Below the pieces are notes generated by a model, which did not search any database, had not been told where the DNA came from, and was given only the letters and a program-made list of their open reading frames with translations. From the NCBI RefSeq assembly GCF_009663775.1, contig NZ_RDBR01000009.1, forward strand, positions 1 through 51,782: a stretch of 51,782 nt of DNA, written 5' to 3'. Source of the DNA: Lactobacillus sp. 0.1XD8-4 (GTDB lineage Bacteria > Bacillota > Bacilli > Lactobacillales > Lactobacillaceae). Of this stretch, positions 10,338 to 20,195 are shown in pieces (the first letter of the stretch is position 1; every line of letters starts with the position of its first letter). Made by a program: the position numbers and the translations under genes.

Positions 10338-13300
10338 TTGATTGATGTCAATAAATTTGAAAGTATGCAGATCGGTCTGGCATCTCCAGATAAGATCCGT
10401 AGTTGGTCATATGGTGAAGTAAAGAAGCCTGAAACGATTAACTATCGGACATTGAAGCCAGAAAAGCAAGGTCTGTTTGACGAACGAATCTTTGGCCCAA
10501 CCAAGGATTACGAATGTGCTTGTGGAAAGTACAAACGTATCCGTTACAAAGGTCGTGTTTGTGACCGTTGTGGTGTTGAAGTTACAAGTGCAAAAGTTCG
10601 TCGTGAACGAATGGGACACATTGAGTTAGCTGCTCCTGTATCTCATATTTGGTACTTTAAGGGAATCCCAAGTCGAATGGGACTTGTATTAGATATGAGT
10701 CCACGTTCACTTGAAGAAGTTATTTACTTTGCTTCATACGTTGTTCTTGATCCGGGTGATACACCACTCGAAAAGAAGCAACTTTTAACAGAAGCAGAAT
10801 ATCGTGATAAAAAGGCAGAATACGGCGACCGGTTTAAAGCTGAAATGGGTGCTGCTGCCATTCAAAAACTTTTAGCAGACGTTGACTTGGATAAAGAAGC
10901 TGCTGAATTAAAAGAAGAACTAAAAGAAGCTACTGGTCAAAAGCGGACGCGCGCTATTCGCCGTCTTGATATTCTTGAAGCATTCATTAAATCAGGAAAT
11001 AAGCCTGAATGGATGGTAATGGATGTAATTCCAGTTATGCCACCGGACTTACGGCCAATGGTTCAACTTGAAGGTGGACGGTTTGCAACATCTGATTTGA
11101 ACGACTTGTACCGGCGGGTAATCAACCGTAATAACCGGTTAAAGCGGCTTCTTAAGTTGCAAGCGCCTGGAATTATTGTTCAAAATGAAAAACGGATGTT
11201 ACAAGAAGCAGTTGATGCTTTGATTGATAATGGACGGCGCGGTCGTCCGGTTGCTGGACCTGGTAATCGTCCATTGAAGTCTCTTTCACACTTGCTTAAA
11301 GGTAAGCAAGGACGTTTCCGTCAAAACTTGCTTGGTAAGCGGGTTGATTACTCTGGTCGTTCAGTTATTGATGTTGGTCCATCACTTAAATTGAACCAAA
11401 TGGGACTACCAGTACCAATGGCTCTTGAGTTATTTAAGCCATTTATTATGCACGAATTGGTTAAGCGGGGTCTTTCTGCCAACGTTAAAGCAGCTAAGCG
11501 TAAGATTGACCGCAGTGATGATGATGTCTTTGATGTATTAGAAGATGTTATTAAAGAACACCCAGTTCTCTTAAATCGGGCACCTACTCTGCACCGTTTA
11601 GGAATCCAAGCCTTTGAACCAATTTTGGTTTCTGGTAAATCAATGCGTCTTCACCCACTAGTATGTTCAGCTTACAATGCCGACTTTGATGGGGACCAGA
11701 TGGCTATTCACGTTCCATTATCGGACGAAGCCCAAGCAGAAGCACGGTTATTGATGCTTGCTGCTCACCACATCCTTAGTCCTCGTGATGGTGAACCAAT
11801 TGTTTCGCCATCACAGGATATGGTTATCGGTAACTACTACATGACTACTGAAGATAAGGGTCGTGAAGGTGAGGGAATGATCTTTAAGGATACTGATGAA
11901 GCTGAACTCGCATACCGTAATGACTATGTTTCATTACAAACACGGGTAGGGGTTCAAGTATCGGCATTCCCTGATAAGCCATTTACTGATGAGCAACGTA
12001 ATAAGATTATGGTAACAACTGTTGGGAAACTTCTTTTCAACCGGATCATGCCAGAAGATTTTGCTTACATTAATGAACCTACTGATGCTAATATTCAAAA
12101 TGGGGTTGATGATCGGTTCTTCTTAGATCCTGGTGAAGATATTCATGAGTATTTAGAAAATGCTCCATTAGTTCCACCATTTAAGAAAGGCTTCTTGTCA
12201 GACCTTATTGCGGAAGTATACAAGCGGTACAAGGTTACAAAGACATCCCAATTCTTAGACCGAATCAAAGATTTAGGATACTATGAATCAACAATTTCTG
12301 GGTTAACAACTGCTATGTCTGATATTCATGACTTGCCAGAAAAACCAGAAATTCTTGAAAAAGCACAAAAACAAGTAGCTCTTATTACTAAACAGTTCCG
12401 TCGTGGTTTAATTACTGATGATGAACGATACGAACGAGTAATTGGCGCTTGGAACGATGCTAAAGATGAAGTTCAAAACAAGCTAATTGAGCACATGGAC
12501 ATCCATAATCCAATTAACATGATGTCTGACTCTGGTGCTCGTGGTAACATTTCAAACTTTACGCAGTTAGCTGGTATGCGGGGATTGATGGCATCACCAA
12601 ATGGTAAGATTATGGAATTGCCGGTTAAGTCAAACTTCTATGAAGGACTTTCTGTGTTGGAAATGTTTATTTCATCACACGGTGCTCGTAAGGGTATGAC
12701 TGATACTGCCTTGAAGACTGCCAACTCAGGTTACCTAACTCGTCGACTTGTTGATGTTGCCCAAGACGTTGTTGTTCGTGAAAAAGACTGTGGAACTGAT
12801 CGTGGCCTTGAAGTTACTGCTATTACTAACGGTAACGAAATGATTGAACCACTTTATGATCGGATTATGGGTCGTTACACGATGAAGTCTGTCTTTGATC
12901 CTAAGACTGGGGAAAAGATTGTTGACAAGAACGTGCTTATTGATGAAGCAATGGCCCAAAAGATTGTTGATGCTGGTGTTAAGAAGGTAACTATTCGTTC
13001 AGCATTTACTTGTAACACTGAACATGGTGTTTGTGAACGTTGTTACGGCCGAAATGCTGCGACTGGTGACCGGGTAGAAGCTGGTGAAGCTGTTGGTACT
13101 GTTGCTGCCCAATCAATTGGGGAACCTGGTACACAGTTAACCCTTCGGAACTTCCACACTGGTGGGGTTGCTGGTAATGATGATATTACCCAAGGTCTTC
13201 CACGTATCCAGGAAATTGTTGAAGCTCGTAATCCTAAGGGTCGTGCTACAATTACTGAAGTTACTGGTGAAGTGGTATCAGTTGAAGAAAATCCAGCTGA

Positions 13301-13973
13301 ACGGACCAAAGATGTCACTATTAAAGGTGAGACTGACACTCGGACATATACATTACCTATTACTGCACGGATGAAAGTTGCTGAAGGTGACTTTATTCAC
13401 CGTGGTGCACCACTGAATGAAGGTTCAATTGATCCTAAGGAATTAATTCAAGTTCGTGATGTACTTTCAACAGAAACTTACCTCTTAGCGCAAGTTCAAG
13501 GGGTTTACCGTATGCAGGGTATCGACTTGCTGGATAAGCACGTTGAAATTATGATTCGTCAAATGATGCGGAAAGTACGGGTAATGGATCCTGGTGATAC
13601 AGATCTCTTACCGGGTCAATTGATGGATATTAGTCAATTCCGTGATGCTAATAAGGATACGTTGATTGCTGGAAATATTCCAGCTACCGCACGTCCAGTT
13701 ATTCTTGGTATTACTAAGGCTGCCCTTGAAACAAATAGTTTCCTATCAGCCGCTTCATTCCAAGAAACAACACGGGTATTAACTGATGCTGCTATTCGTG
13801 GTAAGAATGATCCATTAGTTGGATTGAAAGAAAATGTTATTATTGGTAAGATTATTCCTGCAGGTACTGGTATGAGTGCTTACCGGAATATCAAGCCAAA
13901 GGAAGTTAGTGTTGCTGCCTACTCAATTAAAGACATTGAGGCAAAATTAAAAGAAGAAGACAAGCAAAACTAA
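10338..13973 (+). CDS. rpoC: DNA-directed RNA polymerase subunit beta'
   Basis: RpoC carries the RNA polymerase active site. The catalytic Mg-binding motif NADFDGDQ lies at about residues 447-454. The N-terminal zinc ribbon (CACGKYK and CDRCG) is at about 60-80 and the second zinc site ([13 protein letters not shown]) at about 892-904. The 1211-residue length is normal for Firmicutes. It starts with TTG after an AAGGAGG site and follows rpoB in the same transcription unit. A clear terminator follows the stop codon, closing the rpoBC operon. Confidence 0.97.
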   Translation: MIDVNKFESMQIGLASPDKIRSWSYGEVKKPETINYRTLKPEKQGLFDERIFGPTKDYECACGKYKRIRYKGRVCDRCGVEVTSAKVRRERMGHIELAAPVSHIWYFKGIPSRMGLVLDMSPRSLEEVIYFASYVVLDPGDTPLEKKQLLTEAEYRDKKAEYGDRFKAEMGAAAIQKLLADVDLDKEAAELKEELKEATGQKRTRAIRRLDILEAFIKSGNKPEWMVMDVIPVMPPDLRPMVQLEGGRFATSDLNDLYRRVINRNNRLKRLLKLQAPGIIVQNEKRMLQEAVDALIDNGRRGRPVAGPGNRPLKSLSHLLKGKQGRFRQNLLGKRVDYSGRSVIDVGPSLKLNQMGLPVPMALELFKPFIMHELVKRGLSANVKAAKRKIDRSDDDVFDVLEDVIKEHPVLLNRAPTLHRLGIQAFEPILVSGKSMRLHPLVCSAYNADFDGDQMAIHVPLSDEAQAEARLLMLAAHHILSPRDGEPIVSPSQDMVIGNYYMTTEDKGREGEGMIFKDTDEAELAYRNDYVSLQTRVGVQVSAFPDKPFTDEQRNKIMVTTVGKLLFNRIMPEDFAYINEPTDANIQNGVDDRFFLDPGEDIHEYLENAPLVPPFKKGFLSDLIAEVYKRYKVTKTSQFLDRIKDLGYYESTISGLTTAMSDIHDLPEKPEILEKAQKQVALITKQFRRGLITDDERYERVIGAWNDAKDEVQNKLIEHMDIHNPINMMSDSGARGNISNFTQLAGMRGLMASPNGKIMELPVKSNFYEGLSVLEMFISSHGARKGMTDTALKTANSGYLTRRLVDVAQDVVVREKDCGTDRGLEVTAITNGNEMIEPLYDRIMGRYTMKSVFDPKTGEKIVDKNVLIDEAMAQKIVDAGVKKVTIRSAFTCNTEHGVCERCYGRNAATGDRVEAGEAVGTVAAQSIGEPGTQLTLRNFHTGGVAGNDDITQGLPRIQEIVEARNPKGRATITEVTGEVVSVEENPAERTKDVTIKGETDTRTYTLPITARMKVAEGDFIHRGAPLNEGSIDPKELIQVRDVLSTETYLLAQVQGVYRMQGIDLLDKHVEIMIRQMMRKVRVMDPGDTDLLPGQLMDISQFRDANKDTLIAGNIPATARPVILGITKAALETNSFLSAASFQETTRVLTDAAIRGKNDPLVGLKENVIIGKIIPAGTGMSAYRNIKPKEVSVAAYSIKDIEAKLKEEDKQN

Positions 13974-13982
13974 GTTATTATA

Positions 13983-14022
13983 AAAAAGGCAATGGTTGAC
14001 CGGTTTGGTACCATTGCTTTTT
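13983..14022 (+). terminator. Intrinsic terminator of rpoBC
   Basis: GCAATGGT (13989-13996) pairs with ACCATTGC (14010-14017), flanked by A-rich and T-rich arms. It ends about 20 bases before the next start codon, so some read-through or an embedded promoter must serve the downstream gene. Confidence 0.88.
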
Positions 14023-14041
14023 ATTTAGATGAGGTGATTAC

Positions 14042-15214
14042 TTGGCAAAAAAATATCAAATAGAGATTCCGGAGTCAGCGTTTGAAAAAACGGATTTTTC
14101 TACAAATGAAGAATTGTCTCTTAGTGTGAATCACAAACAAATAAATATTCGACCAGTAAAAGTAAGTGAGCAGTTACCTAAGATTAATATTTTTTGGTAT
14201 ATTACACCAGCAATTATTTTATCGGTTGTATTCCTAGTATTTGTTAGTCTACAGAAGATTACTACCATTCCAATAACTGGTAGTGACTATTCCATTGCTA
14301 ATGGAGCATTACTATTGGGAGTTTGCAGTGGGGTGCTGTCATTTTTAGTGACCTTTATCGTTACCAAAATTTTAGGTAAGGGACCTAGTAAAGATTTTTA
14401 TTGGCGTAGTTTGCCAACAATTACTATTGCTTGTGGCCTTATTATCGCTTTTTCTTTTTCAGCAATATTTTGGCTTTTTGAACAAATGTTTAAAGGTGCT
14501 CGCTTTGATATTTATACTGCAACTTGCTTTATTTTTGTAATATTAGCGGTATTAAATTATATTATGATAAATTTAGCGTTAACTCTGTCATCAGGGGTGA
14601 TAACTAATTTACTTACGATTATGATTATTAGCGGAATGCTGTTCTCAATGTTGACAAATTCTTCTCGTGATTGGTGGCGGTATAATTTTAGCTTTCTTGG
14701 AACAGCTAAAAATTCAACAAGTTTCCAGTTTAATATAACTTTGATTTTTACAGGATTATTAATGATTGCGCTAGTTGATTATTTATTTGTCAGTATTCAA
14801 CGACGATATCATGGTTACAAAATTCAGGTTTTACGTTGGTTATTAATTATGCTAGCTATCTGTATTGCGTCTATTGGTGTTTTTCCTAATAATCCCCAAT
14901 TTCATGTATTGCATGATCGGATTTCAATGTGGCTTGTTTATATTATGCTTATTTTGATCGTAGTGATTAAGTGGGTTTTACCAGAAGTAACTAAACAATT
15001 TTTAACGGTTTCTTATACTATTGGAATAGTGATGAGTGTTGAATATATTGTTTTTAAGCTTACCGATTACCTATCGTTAACGGCATTTGAATTATTTGAG
15101 TTCGGATTAGCTTTTTCTTGGTTATTGTTATTATTGCAAAACATTGAAAACCTAGCCCAGTTTGGGCAAAACCTTTTTGTAATAAAGATAAAACCAATTA
15201 ACAAAAAAGAATAA
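14042..15214 (+). CDS. Multi-pass membrane protein, probable DUF998 family
   Basis: This is a 390-residue integral membrane protein with a hydrophilic N-terminus of about 50 residues and roughly ten hydrophobic segments, ending in a short basic tail. The stretch SRDWWRYNFSFLGT near the centre recalls the N-x-S-x-LG motif of DUF998 membrane proteins, many of which lie near rpoC in lactobacilli. Family assignment is by eye and function is unknown. The start is TTG after GATGAGGTGA. It lies 20 bases after the rpoBC terminator and is convergent with the prepilin peptidase. No partner gene is adjacent that would hint at a substrate. Confidence 0.75.
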   Translation: MAKKYQIEIPESAFEKTDFSTNEELSLSVNHKQINIRPVKVSEQLPKINIFWYITPAIILSVVFLVFVSLQKITTIPITGSDYSIANGALLLGVCSGVLSFLVTFIVTKILGKGPSKDFYWRSLPTITIACGLIIAFSFSAIFWLFEQMFKGARFDIYTATCFIFVILAVLNYIMINLALTLSSGVITNLLTIMIISGMLFSMLTNSSRDWWRYNFSFLGTAKNSTSFQFNITLIFTGLLMIALVDYLFVSIQRRYHGYKIQVLRWLLIMLAICIASIGVFPNNPQFHVLHDRISMWLVYIMLILIVVIKWVLPEVTKQFLTVSYTIGIVMSVEYIVFKLTDYLSLTAFELFEFGLAFSWLLLLLQNIENLAQFGQNLFVIKIKPINKKE

Positions 15215-15222
15215 TCAGCGTT

Positions 15223-15264
15223 AAAAACTTCTCACGGATATTTAGTTTTATGTGAGAAGTTTTT
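15223..15264. terminator. Bidirectional terminator between convergent genes
   Basis: AAAAACTTCTCAC (15223-15235) pairs perfectly with 15252-15264, with A-runs and T-runs on opposite sides. It serves both the plus-strand membrane protein and the minus-strand peptidase, whose stop codon overlaps the right arm. Confidence 0.9.
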
Positions 15265-15941
15265 TAGCATCCTTGTAAAAAAAGGCTAAGTAAGGTACTT
15301 AATGATAAAGCAGGGATAAGAGGTAACTTTTTCTCGTGTGTATATAGGAAAAAGAAAAGCATAACTAACGAGCTTGCTTGAATAATCAAAAGAGTTTGCT
15401 GCCATCCCCAGATAATACAGACAAAAAATAAAAATTCAATATCACCACTGCCGAGTGCGCCAGTAAAATTTGAAAATAATAGTAAGGAAATAGCGATAGT
15501 ACTAGCAGCTATAAGGTTATGAAAATAGTTTTGAGGAATTGATAAAAAAGTTATAGGCAGTAGTCCCAATAATGCAATCGAATATATGATATTAGCAAAG
15601 AAATCAGTCGACGTTAAAAAGATAAGACTCATAATAAAGAGAAGAATTATTGAATCATGTAAAAGGTCCAAATTTGCTAAGCTTACAAAAGCAGTTCCAG
15701 AGATAAGTTCAGCAATTGGTAAGTATATGTTAATTTTATGGTTACAGAAAAAGCAACGGCCCTGAAGAAAAATAAAACTAAGAATCGGGATGAGTTGCCA
15801 CCAAGGTAAAATGTGCGAACAATTATTACAACAAGATCGGTAAGGCGTAATTAGCGACTTTTGCTCTACTAAGCGCTGACTACAAGATACAATAAATGAA
15901 GCTAGACAAGAAGCGAATATAAATAAGATAAGAAATAGCAT
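15264..15941 (-). CDS. comC: Type IV prepilin leader peptidase (A24 family)
   Basis: This polytopic membrane aspartyl protease cleaves and N-methylates type-IV-like prepilins; in Gram-positive bacteria it processes the ComG competence pseudopilins. The 225-residue protein has the two CxxC pairs of the N-terminal cytoplasmic loop (Cys38/41 and Cys63/66) and both catalytic aspartates, in STD (Asp113) and in the G-x-G-D motif GSGD (Asp167). The ATG at 15941 is chosen because GGGAGGT precedes it at a good distance; an in-frame TTG at 15956 lies inside that ribosome site. No other competence gene is nearby, so its substrates are encoded elsewhere. Confidence 0.9.
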   Translation of the reverse strand: MLFLILFIFASCLASFIVSCSQRLVEQKSLITPYRSCCNNCSHILPWWQLIPILSFIFLQGRCFFCNHKINIYLPIAELISGTAFVSLANLDLLHDSIILLFIMSLIFLTSTDFFANIIYSIALLGLLPITFLSIPQNYFHNLIAASTIAISLLLFSNFTGALGSGDIEFLFFVCIIWGWQQTLLIIQASSLVMLFFFLYTHEKKLPLIPALSLSTLLSLFLQGC

Positions 15942-15990
15942 TATAATACCTCCCAATTATATAAATACGTATTTTTGGGGAAAATGCACT

Positions 15991-16015
15991 TAATAAATTT
16001 AAAAAGAATTTATTA
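15991..16015. repeat. AT-rich inverted repeat upstream of the rpsL promoter
   Basis: TAATAAATT (15991-15999) and AATTTATTA (16007-16015) form a perfect 9-bp inverted repeat with a 7-base loop, ending nine bases before the rpsL -35. It could act as an UP-element-like sequence or operator. No T-run follows, so it is not a terminator. Confidence 0.5.
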
Positions 16016-16023
16016 GGGAGTCG

Positions 16024-16052
16024 TTGACAATCAAATGAGAGCGTGATAGTCT
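16024..16052 (+). promoter_or_regulatory. rpsL promoter
   Basis: A consensus -35 TTGACA (16024-16029) is separated by 17 bases from TAGTCT (16047-16052), which matches four of six -10 positions. The transcript would start near 16059 and carry a leader of about 146 bases. Confidence 0.7.
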
Positions 16053-16058
16053 ATTTAA

Positions 16059-16204
16059 GGTGCTTTTTTAGCAACGGAGTGTCTGTCGTTGGGCAGATGC
16101 GTCAACGAAGGCACGTAAATTGTATAACATATGCAGGAATTTTTTTATTCATTAAAAAGAACCGCCTGGATGTGTGGACTTAACTTAAGGAAGGGGAAAG
16201 AATA
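16059..16204 (+). ncRNA. Structured leader of the rpsL-rpsG transcript
   Basis: CGTTG at 16087-16091 can pair with CAACG at 16072-16076, or (as TCGTTG) with CAACGA at 16103-16108. These are mutually exclusive hairpins, as in many ribosomal-protein leaders. There is no terminator in the leader, so any control would act on translation of S12. The family is not assigned. Confidence 0.45.
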
Positions 16205-16624
16205 ATGCCAACCATTAACCAATTGGTACGTAAAGGCCGTAAGAGCCACAAGGGTAAGTCAAAGTCACCAGCCCTTGGTTATGTTTACAACACTTTCAAG
16301 AAAGAAGAAATTAAGACTCCATCACCACAAAAGCGTGGGGTTGCTACTCGTGTGGGTACTATGACTCCTAAGAAGCCTAACTCAGCTTTACGGAAGTACG
16401 CCCGTGTACGTCTTTCAAACTTAATCGAAGTTACTGCTTATATTCCTGGTATTGGTCACAACCTCCAAGAACACTCGGTTGTTTTAATTCGTGGTGGTCG
16501 TGTTAAGGATTTACCTGGGGTTCGTTACCACATCATCCGTGGTACTCTAGATACTGCTGGTGTTGAAGGCCGTATGCAATCACGTTCTAAGTACGGTGCT
16601 AAGAAACCTAAGGACAAGAAATAA
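16205..16624 (+). CDS. rpsL: 30S ribosomal protein S12
   Basis: S12 sits at the decoding centre of the 30S subunit and monitors codon-anticodon pairing. The 139-residue protein has the conserved [11 protein letters not shown] block and the [13 protein letters not shown] block. The lysines whose mutation gives streptomycin resistance are both unchanged, so the genotype looks streptomycin-sensitive at this locus. It is the first gene of the str group, has an AAGGAAGGGG ribosome site, and is followed by rpsG after 20 bases. Confidence 0.98.
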   Translation: MPTINQLVRKGRKSHKGKSKSPALGYVYNTFKKEEIKTPSPQKRGVATRVGTMTPKKPNSALRKYARVRLSNLIEVTAYIPGIGHNLQEHSVVLIRGGRVKDLPGVRYHIIRGTLDTAGVEGRMQSRSKYGAKKPKDKK

Positions 16625-16644
16625 TTTTAAGGAGGAGTTAAGTA

Positions 16645-17115
16645 ATGCCACGTAAAGGACATGTACAAAAGCGTGAAATTTTACCAGATCCAATGTACAA
16701 CTCAAAGTTGGTTACTAGCTTAATTGATCACTTGATGATTGATGGTAAGCGTGGAACTGCAACTAAGATTTTATACGCAGCTTTTGATGAAATTAAGAAC
16801 GAAACTGGTAACGATCCAGTTGAAGTATTCCAACAAGCTATGGAAAATGTAATGCCTGTTTTGGAAGTTAAGGCTCGTCGTGTTGGTGGTTCTAACTACC
16901 AAGTTCCGATTGAAGTTCGTCCAGACCGTCGTACTACATTAGGTCTTCGTTGGATTGTTCAATACGCACGTTTGCGTGGAGAACACACAATGGTTGAACG
17001 GCTTGCACGGGAAATTATTGATGCTTCAAACAATACTGGAGCTTCAGTTAAGAAGCGTGAAGATACGCACCGTATGGCAGAAGCCAACCGTGCATTCGCA
17101 CACTACCGCTGGTAA
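16645..17115 (+). CDS. rpsG: 30S ribosomal protein S7
   Basis: S7 nucleates assembly of the 30S head and contacts the E-site tRNA. The 156-residue protein begins PRKGHVQKR and ends in the usual basic AHYRW tail; length is standard. It is cotranscribed with rpsL, with an AAGGAGG site before the ATG. A strong terminator follows, so unlike the Escherichia coli str operon the fusA gene is separated from rpsL-rpsG. In E. coli S7 represses its own operon by binding between rpsL and rpsG; the 20-base gap here leaves little room for that. Confidence 0.98.
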   Translation: MPRKGHVQKREILPDPMYNSKLVTSLIDHLMIDGKRGTATKILYAAFDEIKNETGNDPVEVFQQAMENVMPVLEVKARRVGGSNYQVPIEVRPDRRTTLGLRWIVQYARLRGEHTMVERLAREIIDASNNTGASVKKREDTHRMAEANRAFAHYRW

Positions 17116-17159
17116 TAATCACTGTCAATTGATACTGGTTATTTAACTAGTTTCAGTAA

Positions 17160-17199
17160 AGGGTGACGTAAATTATGTATAGACGTCACCCTCTTTTTT
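17160..17199 (+). terminator. Intrinsic terminator after rpsG
   Basis: A 10-bp perfect GC-containing stem (17160-17169 with 17183-17192) and a 13-base loop are followed by CTTTTTT. It separates rpsL-rpsG from fusA. Confidence 0.93.
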
Positions 17200-17207
17200 G
17201 AAAATAA

Positions 17208-17216
17208 TGCTAAAAT
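17208..17216 (+). promoter_or_regulatory. fusA extended -10 promoter
   Basis: TGcTAAAAT is a TGn-extended -10, immediately downstream of the rpsG terminator and 38 bases before the fusA ATG. No good -35 is present, since that region is the terminator stem. Confidence 0.55.
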
Positions 17217-17254
17217 AAGTATGACCATATTTTGGAAGGAGATACTCTTTTAAG

Positions 17255-19342
17255 ATGGCTAATAAACGTGAATACCCACTTGCTAAGACTCGTAACATCG
17301 GTATCATGGCACACATCGATGCCGGTAAAACGACTGCAACTGAGCGGATTCTTTACTACACTGGTAAGATTCACAAGATTGGTGAAACCCATGATGGTGC
17401 TTCACAAATGGACTGGATGGATGAAGAAAAGGAACGTGGTATTACTATTACGTCCGCAGCTACTACTGCTGTTTGGAAAGATAACCGAATCAACATCATT
17501 GATACCCCAGGACACGTGGACTTTACTGTCGAAGTTGAACGTGCGTTGCGGGTTCTTGATGGTGCCGTAACCGTTCTTGATGCACAAGCTGGTGTTGAAC
17601 CACAAACTGAAACTGTTTGGCGTCAAGCTGACCAATTTAACGTTCCACGGATTGTTTTTGCTAACAAGATGGATAAGATTGGTGCTAACTTTGACTATTC
17701 AGTTCAAACTATTAAGGATCGTTTGAATGTTACACCATTACCTATTCAAATGCCAATTGGTGCTGAAGATGATTTCATTGGTTTGATTGACTTAGTAAAG
17801 ATGGTTGCCTATGTTTATGATGAAGACAAATTAGGTACCAACTGGGACACTGTTGATATTCCTGATGATATGAAGGAAGAAGCTCAAAAGCGTCACGATG
17901 AAATGATTGAAACGTTAGCGGACATTGATGATAGTCTTATGGAAAAATACCTTGAAGGTGAAGAAATTTCAGTAGACGAAATCAAGGCTGCTATTCGGAA
18001 GGGTACTTTGGAAGAACAAATTTTCCCTGTATTAGCTGGTTCAGCTTACAAGGATAAGGGTATCCAAATGATGCTTGACGCTGTTATTGACTACCTCCCA
18101 TCACCACTTGATGTTAAGCCATTTGTTGCTCATGATGCTGAAGGTAATGAAATTGAATTGACTGCTGGTGATGATAAGCCATTCGCAGCATTAGCATTTA
18201 AGATTGCTACTGACCCATTCGTTGGTCGTTTGACATTCTTACGTGTATACACTGGTTCTCTTCAATCAGGTTCATATGTTCTTAATGCAACTAAGGACAA
18301 GCGTGAACGTATTGGTCGTTTGCTTCAAATGCACTCTAACCAACAACAAGAAATTCCAGAAGTATTCTCCGGTGATATTGCCGCCGCTATTGGTTTAAAG
18401 AATACTACTACTGGTGATTCATTAACTGATCCTGATCACCCGCTTCAACTTGAATCTATGGACTTCCCTGAACCAGTTATCCAAGTTTCAGTTGAACCTA
18501 AGTCAAAGGCTGATCAAGATAAGATGGATAAAGGTCTTCAAAAGTTAGCTGAAGAAGACCCTACCTTTAAGGCTGAAACAAATCCTGAAACTGGTGAAAC
18601 TTTAATTGCTGGTATGGGTGAACTTCACTTGGACATCATCGTTGAACGTCTTCGTCGGGAATTCCACGCTGAAGTAACTGTTGGTAAGCCACAAGTTTCT
18701 TACCGTGAAGCATTTACTAAGACTGCAAGCGCCCAAGGTAAGTTTGTTCGTCAATCTGGTGGTAAAGGTCAATACGGTGATGTATGGATCGAATTTACGC
18801 CACTTAAAGAAGGGGAAGGATTCGAATTTGAAGATGCCATCGTTGGTGGTGTTGTTCCTCGTGAATTTATCCCTGCTGTTGAACAAGGATTGAAAGAAGC
18901 AATGCAAAATGGTGTTCTTGCAGGATATCCACTTGTTGATATGCATGCTAAGCTCTATGATGGTAGTTACCACGAAGTCGATTCCAGTGAAGCTGCCTTC
19001 AAGGTTGCTGCATCATTAGCACTTAAGAACGCTGCTAAGAAAGCAGATCCTGTTATTCTTGAACCAATCATGAAGGTTGATATCGTTGTTCCACAAGACA
19101 ACATGGGTGACGTTATGGGTCAAGTAACTGCTCGTCGTGGTACCATCGATGGTATGGAAGAACGTGGAAATGCTCAACTTATTCACTCATTTGTTCCACT
19201 TTCAGAAATGTTTGGTTACGCTACTGCTTTACGTTCTGCTACTCAAGGACGTGGTACCTTCACAATGACTTTCGACCACTACTCAGCTGTTCCTAAGTCT
19301 GTTCAAGAAGATATTATTAAGAAAAACGGTGGCAATAACTAA
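17255..19342 (+). CDS. fusA: Elongation factor G
   Basis: EF-G is the GTPase that drives translocation of tRNA and mRNA and helps ribosome recycling. The 695-residue protein has the G1 motif AHIDAGKT at 19-26, the G3 motif DTPGH, the G4 motif NKMD, and domains II to V in normal order. Length is standard. It has its own extended -10 promoter after the rpsG terminator and its own strong terminator, so it is monocistronic. tuf, which follows fusA in many bacteria, is not here; the S10 cluster follows instead. Confidence 0.98.
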   Translation: MANKREYPLAKTRNIGIMAHIDAGKTTATERILYYTGKIHKIGETHDGASQMDWMDEEKERGITITSAATTAVWKDNRINIIDTPGHVDFTVEVERALRVLDGAVTVLDAQAGVEPQTETVWRQADQFNVPRIVFANKMDKIGANFDYSVQTIKDRLNVTPLPIQMPIGAEDDFIGLIDLVKMVAYVYDEDKLGTNWDTVDIPDDMKEEAQKRHDEMIETLADIDDSLMEKYLEGEEISVDEIKAAIRKGTLEEQIFPVLAGSAYKDKGIQMMLDAVIDYLPSPLDVKPFVAHDAEGNEIELTAGDDKPFAALAFKIATDPFVGRLTFLRVYTGSLQSGSYVLNATKDKRERIGRLLQMHSNQQQEIPEVFSGDIAAAIGLKNTTTGDSLTDPDHPLQLESMDFPEPVIQVSVEPKSKADQDKMDKGLQKLAEEDPTFKAETNPETGETLIAGMGELHLDIIVERLRREFHAEVTVGKPQVSYREAFTKTASAQGKFVRQSGGKGQYGDVWIEFTPLKEGEGFEFEDAIVGGVVPREFIPAVEQGLKEAMQNGVLAGYPLVDMHAKLYDGSYHEVDSSEAAFKVAASLALKNAAKKADPVILEPIMKVDIVVPQDNMGDVMGQVTARRGTIDGMEERGNAQLIHSFVPLSEMFGYATALRSATQGRGTFTMTFDHYSAVPKSVQEDIIKKNGGNN

Positions 19343-19370
19343 TTATTGATACCTAGATATCAAATCCATC

Positions 19371-19406
19371 AAAAAGGATTGTAGCTTGATTGCTACAATC
19401 CTTTTT
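19371..19406 (+). terminator. Intrinsic terminator after fusA
   Basis: A 15-bp perfect stem (19371-19385 with 19392-19406) and 6-base loop end in a T-run, 28 bases after the fusA stop codon. Confidence 0.94.
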
Positions 19407-19643
19407 CTTATAAAAGAAAGTATTATTGCTTACACTGTTAGGTAATTAAATTTATGACTATTTGATTAACCAAATACTAAAAATATAGAAATTTTAAGAG
19501 CAACAGTAAATTTTTAGCTTGCTTTTAGCTATGATCTAAAAGAATGAGCGTTGGCCTTTTGGATTTGAGAAACTCTTAAAATACTAAAAAGCACCACCAA
19601 AGTTTACAAAAATATTTCAATCGAAATTATTTTAATAATTCCC
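19407..19643. other. AT-rich non-coding gap with short repeats
   Basis: No gene, tRNA or clear element is seen. The 12-base direct repeat AAATACTAAAAA occurs at 19472-19483 and 19579-19590. Just inside it is the inverted pair ATTTTAAGAG (19491-19500) and CTCTTAAAAT (19573-19582). Chance in AT-rich DNA is a real possibility. Confidence 0.5.
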
Positions 19644-19672
19644 TTGAACTAATCCTATTTCTTTAGTATTAT
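19644..19672 (+). promoter_or_regulatory. S10 superoperon promoter
   Basis: TTGAAC (19644-19649), a 17-base spacer and TATTAT (19667-19672) each match the consensus at five of six positions. Transcription from about 19679 would drive the cluster from rpsJ onward. Confidence 0.83.
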
Positions 19673-19678
19673 GGATAG

Positions 19679-19839
19679 GTGCTTGAGCTTTGGAGGTATA
19701 TTTGCCTTACCCCCATAGTGTTTAAGCTGCGAAGCGTTGATGCGGAAGGTTGCGACACACCCGGCCGCTTTGCCACAGGATGTGGCGGTAATTTCCGCGG
19801 AGCTAGTCAAATTTCAAATCTGACGAAGGAGGGAACATA
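19679..19839 (+). ncRNA. Structured leader of the S10 operon
   Basis: The leader is GC-richer than its surroundings and folds into a closed multibranch shape. TTGAGCT (19683-19689) can pair with AGCT-ag-TCAA (19801-19810). CCGC (19765-19768) pairs with GCGG (19797-19800), enclosing the hairpin TGCCAC (19771-19776) with GTGGCG (19782-19787). The ribosome site of rpsJ lies just after the closing stem. No terminator is seen, so regulation by a ribosomal protein (L4 does this in E. coli) would act on translation; the ligand here is unknown. Confidence 0.6.
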
Positions 19840-20148
19840 ATGGCAAAACAAAAGATTCGTATTCGGTTAAAGGCTTATGAACACCGTATTTTAGACCAAT
19901 CTGCTGATAAGATTGTTGAAACCGCTAAGCGGACAGGTGCTCAAATTTCAGGTCCTATCCCGTTACCAACTGAACGGACTATTTACACTGTTATCCGTTC
20001 ACCACACAAATTCAAGAAGTCACGGGAGCAATTCGAAATGCGCACCCACAAGCGTTTGATCGATATTGTTGACCCAACACCAAAGACTGTTGATTCATTA
20101 ATGAAGCTCGATCTTCCTAGTGGTGTTGACATTGAAATTAAGCTTTAA
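19840..20148 (+). CDS. rpsJ: 30S ribosomal protein S10
   Basis: S10 (102 residues) belongs to the head of the 30S subunit and, as NusE, also pairs with NusB in transcription antitermination. The opening [19 protein letters not shown] and the [21 protein letters not shown] loop are diagnostic. It is the first gene of the long ribosomal cluster and follows a structured leader of about 160 bases. A GAAGGAGGG site precedes the ATG. Any leader-based control of the cluster would act first on this start. Confidence 0.98.
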
Positions 20149-20195
20149 TTACTAGATTAAGAATATACATAAAACATAAAATTGGAGGTGTACTC

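Noticed and set aside
15956-15961. TATAAT on the minus strand just upstream of the prepilin peptidase gene
   Set aside because: A start from it would fall inside or after the ribosome site, so it cannot make the full mRNA.
17232-17570. 112-codon plus-strand frame overlapping the fusA start
   Set aside because: It is out of frame with fusA, and its composition fits a frame-shifted reading of EF-G.
18602-18973. 123-codon minus-strand frame inside fusA
   Set aside because: fusA is certain, and this frame shows no recognisable protein.
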